Assembly (NCBI GenBank): GCA_013822725.1
Contig: PNKX01000009.1
Coordinates: 1-64,000, forward strand
Length of the DNA: 64,000 nt
From: Pirellula sp.
Lineage (GTDB): Bacteria > Planctomycetota > Planctomycetia > Pirellulales > Lacipirellulaceae
Direction of reading: 5' to 3'
Part shown: one piece after another, positions 51,176 to 60,570 of the stretch
How positions within the stretch are numbered: position 1 is the stretch's first letter
Layout: each line of letters opens with the position of its first letter
The notes under the pieces: generated by a model
Told to the model about the DNA's origin: nothing
The model's database searches: none
What the model saw: the letters and a program-made list of their open reading frames with translations, nothing else
Translations under genes and position numbers: made by a program

Positions 51176-52435
51176 CTACTGCGACTCGAACTTGTAAATC
51201 CCGCCTTCTTGCGTCGAGAAGTAAGTCTCGCCGTCGTCGTCTTCGCCGAATGTGAAGATAGGCGTTCCTTTCTCTAGCACTAAGCGATTGGCCGTCGCCT
51301 GCTTCGTCGCCTCGTCGACCCAGAGGGCGTAGACCTGGCCGGTCGCCAGATCGCCGTAGAGGAAGGCGCCTTCGAGTTCCGGGGCGCTCTTGCCGCGGTA
51401 GACGTTGCCGCCGGTGATCGACTTGCCGAGGTCATGGTGGTAGTCCCACACTGGCTCAATCAGATCAGCCCGCGGGTCGCTGCCGTTGTCGCCAAATTTG
51501 TGGAAGCCTTCGCGGAGGTTCCAGCCGTAGTTGCCCCCCTTTTCGATGATGTCGATCTCTTCCCACAGGTCCTGGCCGACGTCGCCTGCCCAGAGCGTGC
51601 CGGTCTTCCGATCGAACGCCATCCGCCAGATGTTGCGAATGCCGTAGGCCCAGTTCTCGCCCCGGGCGTCCTGGCGGCCGACGAACGGATTGTCTTTCGG
51701 GATGGCGTAGTTGAGGCCCGGATCCTGGTGGTCGACGTCGATGCGCAGAATCTTGCCGAGGAGCGTGTTGAGGTTCTGGCCGTTGCCGTGCGGGTCGCGG
51801 CCCGCGCCGCCGTCGCCCATGCCGACGTAGAGGTAGCCGTCGGGTCCGAAGATGATCGTGCCGCCGTTGTGATTCCAGTAGGGCTGCGGGATCTCCATGA
51901 TGATTTCCTCGCTCGCCGGATCGGCCTTGTTGGGGTCGTCCTTCGAGACGCGGAAGCGAGAGATGATCGACTTGCGATCCTTCTCGTCCTTGTAGTCGTT
52001 GGTGTAGTAAACGAAGAACTCGCCGTTCTCTTTGAACTTTGGATGGAAGGCCATGCCGAGGAAGCCTTCTTCGTTCTCGGCGGGCGCGGCGTAGTGGAGG
52101 CGATCGGTGATGTCGAGGAAGGTCTTCATTTCCTCGGCCTTGGGGTCGTTTTCGATGACGTGAATACGACCGGGCTGCGTCGCGATGAAGAGACGTCCGC
52201 TGCCGTCACCCGCGCCTGTGACCACGATGGGTCGCAACTCCTGCGGTTTGCCTTCGTCGGCGCCGGTCGCTTCGTCGGGCCACTGGAGATTCGGGAAGGC
52301 TTCGACCACTTTCACCGACTTCAGCGGCGTCTGGTCGACCTTTGAGCGATCGACTTCGGCGGCGGCGAACGGGGCGACGCCGATGGCGACGAGGCAGCAA
52401 ATCGCGGCGATGAACTTCACGGGGTGGATCCTCAT
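51176..52435 (-). CDS. PQQ-type sugar dehydrogenase (glucose/sorbosone family), exported
   Basis: A 419-residue beta-propeller enzyme with a signal peptide (IAAICCLVAIGVAPFAAAE). Family motifs: EEGFLGMAFHPKF, NHNGGTIIFGPDGYLYVGMGDGG and RNIWRMAFDRKTG. The His in WNHNGG fits the family substrate site. Oxidation of a sugar to a lactone in the periplasm is expected, but cofactor use is not proven. The start is ambiguous; ATGs at 52435, 52444 and 52465 are in frame, and the last lies in a repeat. Confidence 0.83.
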   Translation of the reverse strand: MRIHPVKFIAAICCLVAIGVAPFAAAEVDRSKVDQTPLKSVKVVEAFPNLQWPDEATGADEGKPQELRPIVVTGAGDGSGRLFIATQPGRIHVIENDPKAEEMKTFLDITDRLHYAAPAENEEGFLGMAFHPKFKENGEFFVYYTNDYKDEKDRKSIISRFRVSKDDPNKADPASEEIIMEIPQPYWNHNGGTIIFGPDGYLYVGMGDGGAGRDPHGNGQNLNTLLGKILRIDVDHQDPGLNYAIPKDNPFVGRQDARGENWAYGIRNIWRMAFDRKTGTLWAGDVGQDLWEEIDIIEKGGNYGWNLREGFHKFGDNGSDPRADLIEPVWDYHHDLGKSITGGNVYRGKSAPELEGAFLYGDLATGQVYALWVDEATKQATANRLVLEKGTPIFTFGEDDDGETYFSTQEGGIYKFESQ

Positions 52436-52461
52436 GAGATGCATGGTGGTTTCATTCATTG

Positions 52462-52534
52462 TCATTCTGAGCGTACCGAAGAATCTAGCATCCCGAACGA
52501 GCTTCCAGATTCTTCGCTTCGCTCAGAATGACAC
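52462..52534. repeat. Inverted repeat (TCATTCTGAGCG type)
   Basis: TTGTCATTCTGAGCG...AAGAATCT and AGATTCTTCGC...GCTCAGAATGACA arms. It lies between moaA (end) and the sugar dehydrogenase (start) and carries an in-frame ATG for the latter. Confidence 0.75.
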
Positions 52535-52543
52535 TATCTCGCA

Positions 52544-53593
52544 CTACCCGCCGATCTGGTACATCGCCCGTTCGGGCTGATGAAAGTCGCTCTGCCCGAT
52601 GCCATGGGCGGCAGCCTTCGCGGCGACCGATTCGCGGACCAGGGCTCGCAAATCGTCGTCGCTCCCGCCTTCTCTTAGCACGCGGCGGGCGTCCCACTCG
52701 ACGGTCGAGAAGAGGCAGTTTCGCACCTGTCCCTCCGCCGTCAAGCGGAGCCGATTGCAATCGCCGCAGAATGGCTCGCTGACCGGATTGATAAATCCGA
52801 TCGAACCCCGCCCGTCGGCAAATTGGAAGTCGACCGCCGGCTGACTCGGGTTGCTCCGCGGCGCCGGAATGAGCGGGCCCCAACGGCTTTCCACCACCCG
52901 CCGAATATCGGCCCCCGTCAGGAGTTGATCGTTCGACCAATGATGCTCGGCGTCGAGGGGCATGAATTCGATAAACCGCAGTTCCAGCTTACGCTCGCGA
53001 GCGAACTCGGCGAGCGGAATGATTTCCTCCTCGGTCAGCCCGCGGATGGCCACGGCGTTGAGGCGGATCTCCTCAAACCCCGCGTCCTGCGCTGCAGCAA
53101 TTCCGGCCAGCACGCGATCGAGTCCCTGCCGCCGCGTGATCCGCTCGAAAACTTCTTCGCGGAGCGTGTCGAGGCTGATGTTCAGCCGTCGCAGCCCCGC
53201 CTGTTTCAGCGCGGCCGCCTGCGAATCGAGGAGCATACCGTTGGTCGTCAGCGCGATGTCGCGTACGCCCGGAACGGCGGCCAGCAGTTCGACCAGCGTC
53301 GGCAGATCGGTTCGCACCAATGGCTCCCCGCCAGTGAGCCGCAGCTTATCGATCCCCAGCGGCACGAGTGCGCGGACGAATCGTTCGATTTCTTCGAACG
53401 TGAGCAATTCTTCGCGCGGTCGAAAGACGACTCCTTCTGCCGGCATGCAGTAGAAGCAGCGGATGTTGCAGCGATCGGTAACGCTGATCCGCAGATTCGT
53501 GTGGCGACGGCCGAACCCATCGACCAGCGGCGGCATCGGCGGCGTCACCGGCGTCAAAGCATGATCGAGTTCATCTAACATCGTATTCAACAT
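52544..53593 (-). CDS. moaA: GTP 3',8-cyclase
   Basis: Radical SAM enzyme of the first step of molybdopterin synthesis. The N-terminal cluster motif is CNIRCFYC, preceded by NLRISVTDRC. The C-terminal [4Fe-4S] ligands are CGDCNRLRLTAEGQVRNC. The usual terminal GG is present (YQIGG). Length is 349 residues. moaE and moaD lie upstream on the same strand, so the order of transcription is moaD, moaE, moaA. moaC and moaB-like genes are not in the window. Confidence 0.94.
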   Translation of the reverse strand: MLNTMLDELDHALTPVTPPMPPLVDGFGRRHTNLRISVTDRCNIRCFYCMPAEGVVFRPREELLTFEEIERFVRALVPLGIDKLRLTGGEPLVRTDLPTLVELLAAVPGVRDIALTTNGMLLDSQAAALKQAGLRRLNISLDTLREEVFERITRRQGLDRVLAGIAAAQDAGFEEIRLNAVAIRGLTEEEIIPLAEFARERKLELRFIEFMPLDAEHHWSNDQLLTGADIRRVVESRWGPLIPAPRSNPSQPAVDFQFADGRGSIGFINPVSEPFCGDCNRLRLTAEGQVRNCLFSTVEWDARRVLREGGSDDDLRALVRESVAAKAAAHGIGQSDFHQPERAMYQIGG

Positions 53594-53607
53594 CGTGTAC
53601 CGCCACG

Positions 53608-53665
53608 CCCATTTAGCCGCGGGCGATAGCCCGCGAACCCGCCGCGAGCGGCGGGGCTAAATGGG
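53608..53665. repeat. Nested palindrome between moaE and moaA
   Basis: Outer arms CCCATTTAGCC and GGCTAAATGGG enclose hairpins GCGGGC-GATA-GCCCGC and CCGCC-GCGA-GGCGG-like. It abuts the moaE stop codon. Confidence 0.7.
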
Positions 53666-54118
53666 TCAAACGATATGGTTCGTGGGCAACGCGCTGCCAT
53701 CCGCCGTGCGCTGGGGATGAACCCACGCGGCGTCGCCATCCGCCCAATGCTCCTGCTTCCAAATCGGAACCGTCTCTTTCAACGTGTCAATCAACCATCG
53801 CCCCGCCTCGAACGCGTCGCCGCGATGCGGACTGCTCACGGCGATCGCTACGCTCGCCTCGGCGAGCGGAACTTCACCCAACCGGTGAACAATGCTGCAA
53901 TCAACGAGCGGCCAGCGCTCGCGCGCCTGCTGTTCGAGTCGCTCTAGTTCCTTCACCGCCATTTCGCGGTAGGCTTCGTAACTTAGCGACGCCGTTTCTC
54001 GCCCCTTCGTAAACTGCCGCGTGATCCCCAAAAACAAGACCACCGCCCCTGCTTCTGGCTGCTGGGCCGCCTGCAAGAGCGCCGTCGCGTCGATCGGGTG
54101 TTCGGTCAGTTTAATCAT
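53666..54118 (-). CDS. moaE: Molybdopterin synthase large (catalytic) subunit
   Basis: MoaE transfers sulfur from MoaD thiocarboxylate to precursor Z. The 150-residue protein has the family motifs GAVVLFLGITR, LSYEAYREMA, IVHRLGEVP, AVSSPHRGDAF and the catalytic Lys in PIWKQEHW. The ATG at 54118 gives MIKLTEHPI; an ATG two codons upstream is also possible. It follows moaD by 25 bp. Confidence 0.92.
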   Translation of the reverse strand: MIKLTEHPIDATALLQAAQQPEAGAVVLFLGITRQFTKGRETASLSYEAYREMAVKELERLEQQARERWPLVDCSIVHRLGEVPLAEASVAIAVSSPHRGDAFEAGRWLIDTLKETVPIWKQEHWADGDAAWVHPQRTADGSALPTNHIV

Positions 54119-54143
54119 AAAACACAACTTGCCGTCGCGATCT

Positions 54144-54389
54144 TTACCCGCCGCTCACGGGTGGAATCAGCGCGACGACGTCACCCTCACGCAGCAACGT
54201 CGCGTCGTTCGCATACTCTTCATTCACCGCTACCATCGAGCGCTGGGCCAGCGCCGCAAGCGCCGGCGCCGTAAAGATCAGCGCGGCCCGCAGTTCACCA
54301 ACCGTGGCGCCAGCGGGTAACTCAACTCCAATCTCGCCGCAGTCCGCCAACTCCCGGGCCGCGGCGAATAGTTTCACCGACAGCTTCAT
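54144..54389 (-). CDS. moaD: Molybdopterin synthase sulfur carrier subunit
   Basis: An 81-residue ubiquitin-fold sulfur carrier ending in the essential diglycine (ALIPPVSGG). The start overlaps the stop of the upstream GlcD/GlcF-like gene by four bases (ATGA), a sign of translational coupling. Followed by moaE. Confidence 0.92.
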   Translation of the reverse strand: MKLSVKLFAAARELADCGEIGVELPAGATVGELRAALIFTAPALAALAQRSMVAVNEEYANDATLLREGDVVALIPPVSGG

Positions 54390-57388
54390 CTTACAACCAG
54401 CTCCTGCGCGGGACTATCGATCAACTTCTGTAGTTCAGGCGCCAGCCCATACGCCAGCGCGACTAGTTTCACCGGGTGGAGCGTCGCCATCGGGGCCCCC
54501 TGCTCCATCTGAATCCGGCAAGTGCTGCATTCGGTCACGCCGACTCGATAGCCGCCGGTTCGAAGTTCGTTGATCAGCGGCAGCCCAATCCGGAGACTTG
54601 TGCGGTAATTTTTCTTCTGAAAGCCAAACAACCCCGCGGCGCCGCTGCATCCCTTTTCGATCAACCGTACGTCAAGTTGCGGGATCAACCCCAGCAGATT
54701 GATGCTCGGCACGCCGACTTCCAATGCCTTCACATGACAAGGCGTGTGGTAGCCCACCGTCATCGCAAGCGGTTGGAAATCGAGCCGCAGCCGCCCCTTC
54801 TGGTGCAGCCGCCACAAGTATTGCGTCGCCTCCATTGCATTCTCGGCCACCAACCGCACATCGGAATCGTCGCCCAGCAGATGGGCGTACTCGCGCGTCA
54901 GCGCCAAAATCGCCGACGGCTCCGTCGACACGATCGTGTACCCCTGCCGCACCGCTTCGGAGAGCATCGCCACGTTGCGCTCAGCCAAGAGCCGCGCCGT
55001 CCCGAGCGCTCCTTGCGAAATCATCGGCATCCCCGCCTCGTACTGGCGTTCGGGGATGTAGATCGCGACGTTGTTGTGTTCCAGCACCGCCACCAGCGCC
55101 TTCACTAGCTGCTGATCGCAGAAGTTTGCGAACGTGTCGACGAACAGCAGCACCTTCTCGCCTGGATCGCGATTCGGCTTGGCGTATTTATCCTGGGTCG
55201 ACGACTCCAAGAACGGCCCACGCTGGAACCGCGGCAGTTTTCGCCCTTGCGCGATGCCCAGCGTTCGCTCGATCACCCACCGCGCGAGACGACTACGAAT
55301 CGCCCAGTTGGCTAGATTCGGAAACCGCGACGCATAGCCACACAGCACGTCGATGTTCGTCACGAACCAGTCGTGCAACCGCAGCCCATTCGCGGCGACG
55401 TACGCTCCTTTCGCTTCGGCCATCAGCTTTGGCACGTCGACGTTCGCCGGGCATTCAAGCCGACACATGTGACAGTGAATGCAGAGATCGCAGACCTCTT
55501 TCAGAGCGTCGTCGAGAACGATCCCCGCCGGCAGCGAGCCGGTGAGAATCCCCCGCGCCAGATTCGCCTTCGCTCGCGGCGACGCTTCTTCGCGCGGCGA
55601 CGGCCGAAACGTCGGACACATCCGCGTCTCTGCGCTTTGCGTCCGACATGCGCCGCAGCCGTTGCACATCCGCGCGGCGTACGTCATTTCATCGGGACGC
55701 CAATCGAGCTGCAACTGGATCAGATTTGAATTCGAGCGCGGCGTTGACGTCGCGGGCGGGCTGTCATCGACTTCGATGCGTTCTAGCAGCGGATAGTTCA
55801 CGCGCCGCAACGGCGCCTCGGCCGGCACGCCGTCGGCGGGAATCTTTTTGCCTGGGTTGAGAATCCCGCGGGGATCGAACAGTTCCTTCACCTCGCGGAA
55901 CGCCGCCATCAGCGGACCATGTTGCCCCGCAGCATAGGGCGTCCGGCTGTACCCCTCGGCATGTTCGCCGCTGATCGTCCCGCCGACTTCCCAGGCGTAG
56001 CCGTACAATTCCTCGGCAAGCTCGCGCAGCTTCGGCACTTCCTCGGGATCGGTCAGATCAATGAACGGCCGAATGTGTAATTGGCCGTGAGCTGCGTGCC
56101 CGAAGATCGAAGCCGTCACCTGATGCCGCTGCAACGTCTCCAGCGCCCGCTGGAGAAAGCCAGGGAGCGCCGCCGGAGGGACCGCGATATCCTCCACGAA
56201 CGGCACTGGCCGCGACGACCCGCGCAGCCGATAAAGCGTCGGCACGTAACGCCGCGCGAGTTGCCACAAGACCTGACTGTCGTAGGGGTCGAGCGCCAAG
56301 TGCGAACTCGACGCCAGCCGTCGCTGATCTACCAGCAGCCGCTCCAATTCGCGCAGGCACTCGCGCACCTCCTCGTCCGACTCGCCGCCGCACTCGATCA
56401 GCAGCACCGCTTCGGCCTCGGCCGGAATGAGAAACTCGTACCGCGGGTCCATTTCGCGGGCGAGGCTCAAATGCCGCCGATCCATCAAGTCGCATGCCCG
56501 CAGCATGTGCATCGACAATTCCGCCGCCGCTTGCGCCGCTGCGGAGAGCGACGTGAAGAAGAGCAACATGCTGCCGGTATGCAGTGGAATCGGCACGGTG
56601 GCGAGCGTGATTTCAGTGGTGAGCGCCAGCGTCCCCTCGCTGCCGACCAGCAGCCGCGCCAAATCAATCGCCCCGCCCTCGGCCGCGGGATTGCTGCTGC
56701 GAAGATTATGCAGATGGTAGCCGCTCCGATCGACCAAACTACGGACCCGTCGTTCGGCGATCGCATGTTCATGCCGGGCAACGATGTCGGCTACGCCGCC
56801 GGCCAGCGCTTCGCCCGGCTGCTCGCGGCGATCGGCGTCGAAGTTCGGCAAATGTTGCGAGAGCCGCGCGACCTGGCCATCGGCGAGCACGACTTCAAGT
56901 TCCCGCACATGGCTTCGCGTCGAACCGTAGGCGGGCCAGCGGCTCCCCGAAGCGTCGAGCGCCACAACGCTGCCGAGGGTCGTCACCTCGATGCCAGCCG
57001 GATCGGGCCCGAAGATCCGCCCCGTGCGCGCGAGTCGCTCGTTCAGTTGAGCCAGCACGACGCCCGGCTGCACGACCGCGTAGTCGTCCCCGACTGAGAG
57101 GATGCGCCGCATATGCTTCGAGAAATCGACGATAATGCCGCGTCCCAGAGAATCGCCTGCCAACCCGCTGCCAGCGCCGCGCGGGTAGAGCGGAATGCCG
57201 CGCTCCGCCGCGTAGCGAACCACGGCGGCCACGTCATCGCGATGCCGCGGCAAGACGACTCCCAGTGGCGGAATCTCAAAAATGCTCGCGTCGCTGGCGT
57301 ACATCTGGACGAACAAGTCGTCGCAATGCACGTCGCCTTCCAACTGCCCCCGCAGGTCGTCTCGGATGCGAAGCTGTTCGGCGTCCAT
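54386..57388 (-). CDS. FAD-linked oxidase / Fe-S oxidoreductase fusion (GlcD-GlcF-like)
   Basis: A 1000-residue fusion. Residues 30-250 hold the FAD_binding_4 domain (YPRGAGSGLAGDSLG, VVQPGVVLAQLN, GPDPAG). The FAD-oxidase C-terminal domain follows, to about 530. Two ferredoxin-like clusters appear: CNGCGACRTQSAETRMCP (about 600) and CDLCIHCHMCRLECP (about 668). Two CCG-type heterodisulfide-reductase-like elements follow (YHTPCHVKAL, and KGCSGAAGLF with ECSTCRIQME). The architecture fits a D-2-hydroxyacid dehydrogenase, probably D-lactate or glycolate, passing electrons to the membrane. Its stop overlaps the moaD start, placing it at the head of the moa unit. Confidence 0.83.
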   Translation of the reverse strand: MDAEQLRIRDDLRGQLEGDVHCDDLFVQMYASDASIFEIPPLGVVLPRHRDDVAAVVRYAAERGIPLYPRGAGSGLAGDSLGRGIIVDFSKHMRRILSVGDDYAVVQPGVVLAQLNERLARTGRIFGPDPAGIEVTTLGSVVALDASGSRWPAYGSTRSHVRELEVVLADGQVARLSQHLPNFDADRREQPGEALAGGVADIVARHEHAIAERRVRSLVDRSGYHLHNLRSSNPAAEGGAIDLARLLVGSEGTLALTTEITLATVPIPLHTGSMLLFFTSLSAAAQAAAELSMHMLRACDLMDRRHLSLAREMDPRYEFLIPAEAEAVLLIECGGESDEEVRECLRELERLLVDQRRLASSSHLALDPYDSQVLWQLARRYVPTLYRLRGSSRPVPFVEDIAVPPAALPGFLQRALETLQRHQVTASIFGHAAHGQLHIRPFIDLTDPEEVPKLRELAEELYGYAWEVGGTISGEHAEGYSRTPYAAGQHGPLMAAFREVKELFDPRGILNPGKKIPADGVPAEAPLRRVNYPLLERIEVDDSPPATSTPRSNSNLIQLQLDWRPDEMTYAARMCNGCGACRTQSAETRMCPTFRPSPREEASPRAKANLARGILTGSLPAGIVLDDALKEVCDLCIHCHMCRLECPANVDVPKLMAEAKGAYVAANGLRLHDWFVTNIDVLCGYASRFPNLANWAIRSRLARWVIERTLGIAQGRKLPRFQRGPFLESSTQDKYAKPNRDPGEKVLLFVDTFANFCDQQLVKALVAVLEHNNVAIYIPERQYEAGMPMISQGALGTARLLAERNVAMLSEAVRQGYTIVSTEPSAILALTREYAHLLGDDSDVRLVAENAMEATQYLWRLHQKGRLRLDFQPLAMTVGYHTPCHVKALEVGVPSINLLGLIPQLDVRLIEKGCSGAAGLFGFQKKNYRTSLRIGLPLINELRTGGYRVGVTECSTCRIQMEQGAPMATLHPVKLVALAYGLAPELQKLIDSPAQELVVR

Positions 57389-57427
57389 AGGGCGAGCGAG
57401 GGGAGTCTGACGGCTTACGAATTAGAG

Positions 57428-57575
57428 TTTAGCACGAAGGCACAAAGCTAATGCAACCGCGGATTACACGGATTTCGCAAATAAGAATAAGACGCCGTAT
57501 CCCCTTTTCATCCGAGCAATCAGCGAAATCCGCGGTCGTCTTCACTTCTTCCTTCGTGTCTTCATGGTAACGCTT
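57428..57575. repeat. Long inverted repeat (AGCACGAAGGCAC and ACCGCGGATT arms)
   Basis: TAGCACGAAGGCACAAAGC with AACCGCGGATTACACGGATT faces GCGAAATCCGCGGTCGTC and CTTCCTTCGTGTCTTC. It combines the arm types seen at 4363 and in family D. It fills the 57389-57580 gap. Confidence 0.7.
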
Positions 57576-57580
57576 ACCCA

Positions 57581-58057
57581 TTAAGACGGCGGCGAAGAGA
57601 CAATCTGACTCGTCCGCGCCGCGATCTGACGATACTTCTCGTGCATCTCGAGATTGAACTGCCCATGCGTTTCCATCTCGGCGACGCCGCGGTACTGCGC
57701 CCCGCAGCGGTAACACATCAGCGCGTTGCCGACGAACATAAACAGCAGCAAGTCCGCCAGCGCCGTCGCGAACAGAATCCCAAACGTCCAGGGGAGGTTG
57801 GCGTTGTACCACGCGATCGAGCTCCCCACGATGCCGATCCCCACAAGCAACACCCCCAACCGCTGCGGAAAGTCTTTCCGCATGTAGAGATCGTGACTCG
57901 GGCAAACTAAACAACGCCGCACGCGCTCGCCGCTGACGGCTCCTTCCGGCAGCGTGATCTCATGTCGGCACGACGGGCAGGCGAGCGTCGTCGACAGCTC
58001 GTCGAACTCCTGACGAGCGGCGGTGTCGCACGAGCTGCAGGCGTAAGTGACGTTCAT
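57581..58057 (-). CDS. Zinc-ribbon membrane protein
   Basis: A 158-residue protein with four Cys pairs: CSSC, CPSC, CLVC and CYRC (residues about 6 to 118). Between the third and fourth pairs are two membrane helices (LGVLLVGIGIVGSSIAWY and WTFGILFATALADLLLFMFV). The paired Cys suggest two zinc ribbons facing one side of the membrane. The family is not named here. The ATG at 58057 starts with the first ribbon. It lies 56 bp from the end of a polytopic membrane protein gene on the same strand. Confidence 0.7.
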   Translation of the reverse strand: MNVTYACSSCDTAARQEFDELSTTLACPSCRHEITLPEGAVSGERVRRCLVCPSHDLYMRKDFPQRLGVLLVGIGIVGSSIAWYNANLPWTFGILFATALADLLLFMFVGNALMCYRCGAQYRGVAEMETHGQFNLEMHEKYRQIAARTSQIVSSPPS

Positions 58058-58113
58058 CGATCGCGCACACGGGAGCCGGGGACCGCTGCCCCGACCAGAG
58101 GGGCAAACCTCCA

Positions 58114-58896
58114 TTATACGGGGAAAGCCGACTCGGCAGACAGTAGCAGCGACATCGTTTCGCCCACAAAGACGCCCATCACGGCGACGTAAAGAATGCC
58201 GGTGGCGCTTTGCGTATTGGGGATTTCTAGAGTCTTCCAGGTCAGGACGATCAAAATCACGACGCCAATCAGCCCGAACGACCACCGCAAGAGCAGGAAT
58301 AGCCAATCCTGCGTCGACAGCGCTTGATGCGACGCCTCCAGCGCGAGGCCGACGCCGCAGAGCGCCGCCTGCAGCGCAACGGCCGCCGCCATGGCAATGA
58401 GGAGCCGTCGCAACGGCGCGAGTTCCATGCCGGGGGCGTTGAGATACCAGTGCCCCAGCAGCATCGCGGCCATCGTCGTGCCGAGCAACAAACCCGACGT
58501 GATCGGCTGCAGCGTCCGCAAGACACCGGGCAAGGCCGACGCCAATCCAGACTCTACCGCAATGCCGGCAGGGCCCAAGTTAGTCGCTCCGTTGATCAGC
58601 AGCGCGCCAACGATCGCCGCTAATGCCACAACGACTAGCAGCGCGACTCCCGCGCGCCGTTTCTCATAGAGCCAACAAACTGACCCGACATAACTCAGCA
58701 CTGCCGTCGCTACAGCCCACCAAAACGCCGCCGGAGCTGCCACTCGACTCAAGAGCGCTGCGAGCGCCGACAATCCCAGCGTCACGTACAAATGATTGCG
58801 AAAGTACCCGCTCGTCACCAACCGCGGCGGCACGATCGCCATCCCCGCCGCCATGCCAAACGACAGCCGCAGCAGGAATTCGGTCAGCAGCGCCAT
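58114..58896 (-). CDS. Hypothetical polytopic membrane protein
   Basis: A 260-residue protein with seven or eight transmembrane segments, including LVVVALAAIVGALLI, TSGLLLGTTMAAMLLGHWYL and RWSFGLIGVVILIVLTW. Several polar residues occur inside the helices (GHWYLNAP). A cofactor-binding role is possible but unsupported. It is 7 bp from the folE stop on the same strand. Confidence 0.6.
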   Translation of the reverse strand: MALLTEFLLRLSFGMAAGMAIVPPRLVTSGYFRNHLYVTLGLSALAALLSRVAAPAAFWWAVATAVLSYVGSVCWLYEKRRAGVALLVVVALAAIVGALLINGATNLGPAGIAVESGLASALPGVLRTLQPITSGLLLGTTMAAMLLGHWYLNAPGMELAPLRRLLIAMAAAVALQAALCGVGLALEASHQALSTQDWLFLLLRWSFGLIGVVILIVLTWKTLEIPNTQSATGILYVAVMGVFVGETMSLLLSAESAFPV

Positions 58897-58903
58897 GTCG
58901 TGC

Positions 58904-59560
58904 TTACCGCCCGCCGTAGATCAAATTCATCACTTCCGACCGACTCGACAGATTCGAGCGGAACAGCCCCTTCATCGCCGAAGTAACGCAGACGCTGTCA
59001 GGCTTCCGCACGCCGCGGATTGACATGCAGGAGTGGGCCGCCTCGATCACGACCGCCACGCCCTTCACGCCGAGTTCCTCGACGAGTAAGTTGGCTATCT
59101 GCTCGGTCATTCGCTCCTGCACCTGCGGACGATGCGAAATCTCTTCGACGACGCGAGCCAGTTTGCTCAGCCCCACGACCTTGCCGTTGGGGACGTAGCC
59201 GATGTGGGCCTTGCCGATGAACGGCAACATGTGGTGTTCGCACATGCTGTTGAAGGAAATGTCCTTCACCAGCACCATCTCGTCGTACTTCTCGGTGAAG
59301 AATTTCTGCAGATGGATCCGCGGATCGGTATGCAGGCCGCTGAACAGCTCCCGGTACATGCGGGCAACGCGGGCCGGCGTCTCGCGCAGGCCCTCGCGGT
59401 CAGGATCTTCGCCCACCGCAAACAGAATCTCGCGGACCGCCCGCTCGATCCGCGCCAGGTCGACTTCGTGGGAAGCTTTGCCTGCACTCGGTTCGTCGAG
59501 TTCGCCCGATAGGCTGCCGTGGTCGAACGACTTGCCGCCGCTCGGTTGCGAAGCGCTCAT
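58904..59560 (-). CDS. folE: GTP cyclohydrolase I
   Basis: A 218-residue enzyme producing 7,8-dihydroneopterin triphosphate from GTP for folate or related pterins. Zinc site: C and H in MCEHHMLPF and C in [12 protein letters not shown]. Other signatures are [13 protein letters not shown] and [14 protein letters not shown]. The ATG at 59560 is chosen over a TTG just upstream. The first 35 residues are a variable Ser/Gly-rich extension. Confidence 0.94.
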   Translation of the reverse strand: MSASQPSGGKSFDHGSLSGELDEPSAGKASHEVDLARIERAVREILFAVGEDPDREGLRETPARVARMYRELFSGLHTDPRIHLQKFFTEKYDEMVLVKDISFNSMCEHHMLPFIGKAHIGYVPNGKVVGLSKLARVVEEISHRPQVQERMTEQIANLLVEELGVKGVAVVIEAAHSCMSIRGVRKPDSVCVTSAMKGLFRSNLSSRSEVMNLIYGGR

Positions 59561-59602
59561 CAATACCGCCGTCTATTTGAAAACTGTTGAGTGGCAGATG
59601 CC

Positions 59603-59695
59603 ATGAAAGCCACCGGCTTCGCCGGTGGACTGCTTGTCTAAAGCGGGCAAGCCTGTCGTCGACTTCGTCCACCGGCAGAGCCGGTGGCTTTTATG
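59603..59695. repeat. Palindromic repeat, family A, copy 4
   Basis: ATGAAAGCCACCGGCTTCGC and CACCGGCAGAGCCGGTGGC with TTTTAT arms. It lies upstream of folE. Confidence 0.86.
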
Positions 59696-59762
59696 TTGAC
59701 ATGCATGTTGCCGCAGCTGAAAAGCCGATCGTACGCGGCAGCGGAGCGGGCCGTCAACGGCC

Positions 59763-60479
59763 TCAATTGCTGCTGAACCGGGGGGGGAACCCCGTCGCGG
59801 CCGGCATCAGCGGCGTCCCCTTCCAGGGACATCCGAGCGAGTCGAGCAGCATCCGGGCTCGCCGATCGACATTGCACTCGGCCAGCAGCCGGCACTTCAG
59901 TCCCGCGTCGAGCGGCAGGGCAAAACTTGCCAGGTCAGTCAACACCGCCAACGGCAATTCCGAGGCGAGCAGTTCCTGCACCGGCCCCTTTGGTTTCACC
60001 CCCTCCGGCAGCGGCAATGATTTCTGGAACTCTTTGCAGAGCAGGGCCTGCATTTCAGCCCGCTCTGCCTCGCCGTCGGCAGGATAAGCTTCGTCGAGCA
60101 GTTCCAACTCCGCCTGTCGGAACGATCGCCCGCTCGCTACTTCTTGAATCAACCGGGCCCGTCGCATTCCCAACAGCATGATGTTGTAGCGGCCATCTTC
60201 CAACCGCTGGTGCGTCACCACTTTGCCGATGCAAACTTGCGGCAGCAACTTCGGCCGGCCGTCGTAATCGGCCTCCCAGCCCGGCGCCAGAATGCTCATC
60301 GCAATCAGACCGTCGCTGTCGAGGGCGTCGTTCAGCATCTCCCGATACCGGGGCTCGAAAATATGGAGCGGCTGCATCACGTGCGGAAACATCACCAAGT
60401 CTGGCAACGGAAACAGCCGCGCGGTCCCCTTGAAGCGTGTTTCGTCGAACGTGAGATCTTCGGCGTTCCAGGGAAGCAT
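59763..60479 (-). CDS. LON substrate-binding-domain protein
   Basis: A 238-residue protein with only the N-terminal Lon (PUA-like) domain: LFPLPDLVMFPHVMQPLHIFEPRYREM, QVCIGKVVTHQRLEDGRYNIMLLGMRR. There is no AAA+ or protease part. Such stand-alone proteins are common and of unclear role, perhaps protein quality control. The ATG at 60479 is chosen. C-terminal helices (QELLASELPLAVLTDLASF) match the family. Confidence 0.83.
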   Translation of the reverse strand: MLPWNAEDLTFDETRFKGTARLFPLPDLVMFPHVMQPLHIFEPRYREMLNDALDSDGLIAMSILAPGWEADYDGRPKLLPQVCIGKVVTHQRLEDGRYNIMLLGMRRARLIQEVASGRSFRQAELELLDEAYPADGEAERAEMQALLCKEFQKSLPLPEGVKPKGPVQELLASELPLAVLTDLASFALPLDAGLKCRLLAECNVDRRARMLLDSLGCPWKGTPLMPAATGFPPRFSSN

Positions 60480-60570
60480 GGCCAAACTCGTGCGGTAGGT
60501 GGGATGCTTGAGGAGTGGGGAAGGCCGGTATTCCCGGCCGGCGAGGTGTCATCTAGTTGACGATTAATCG

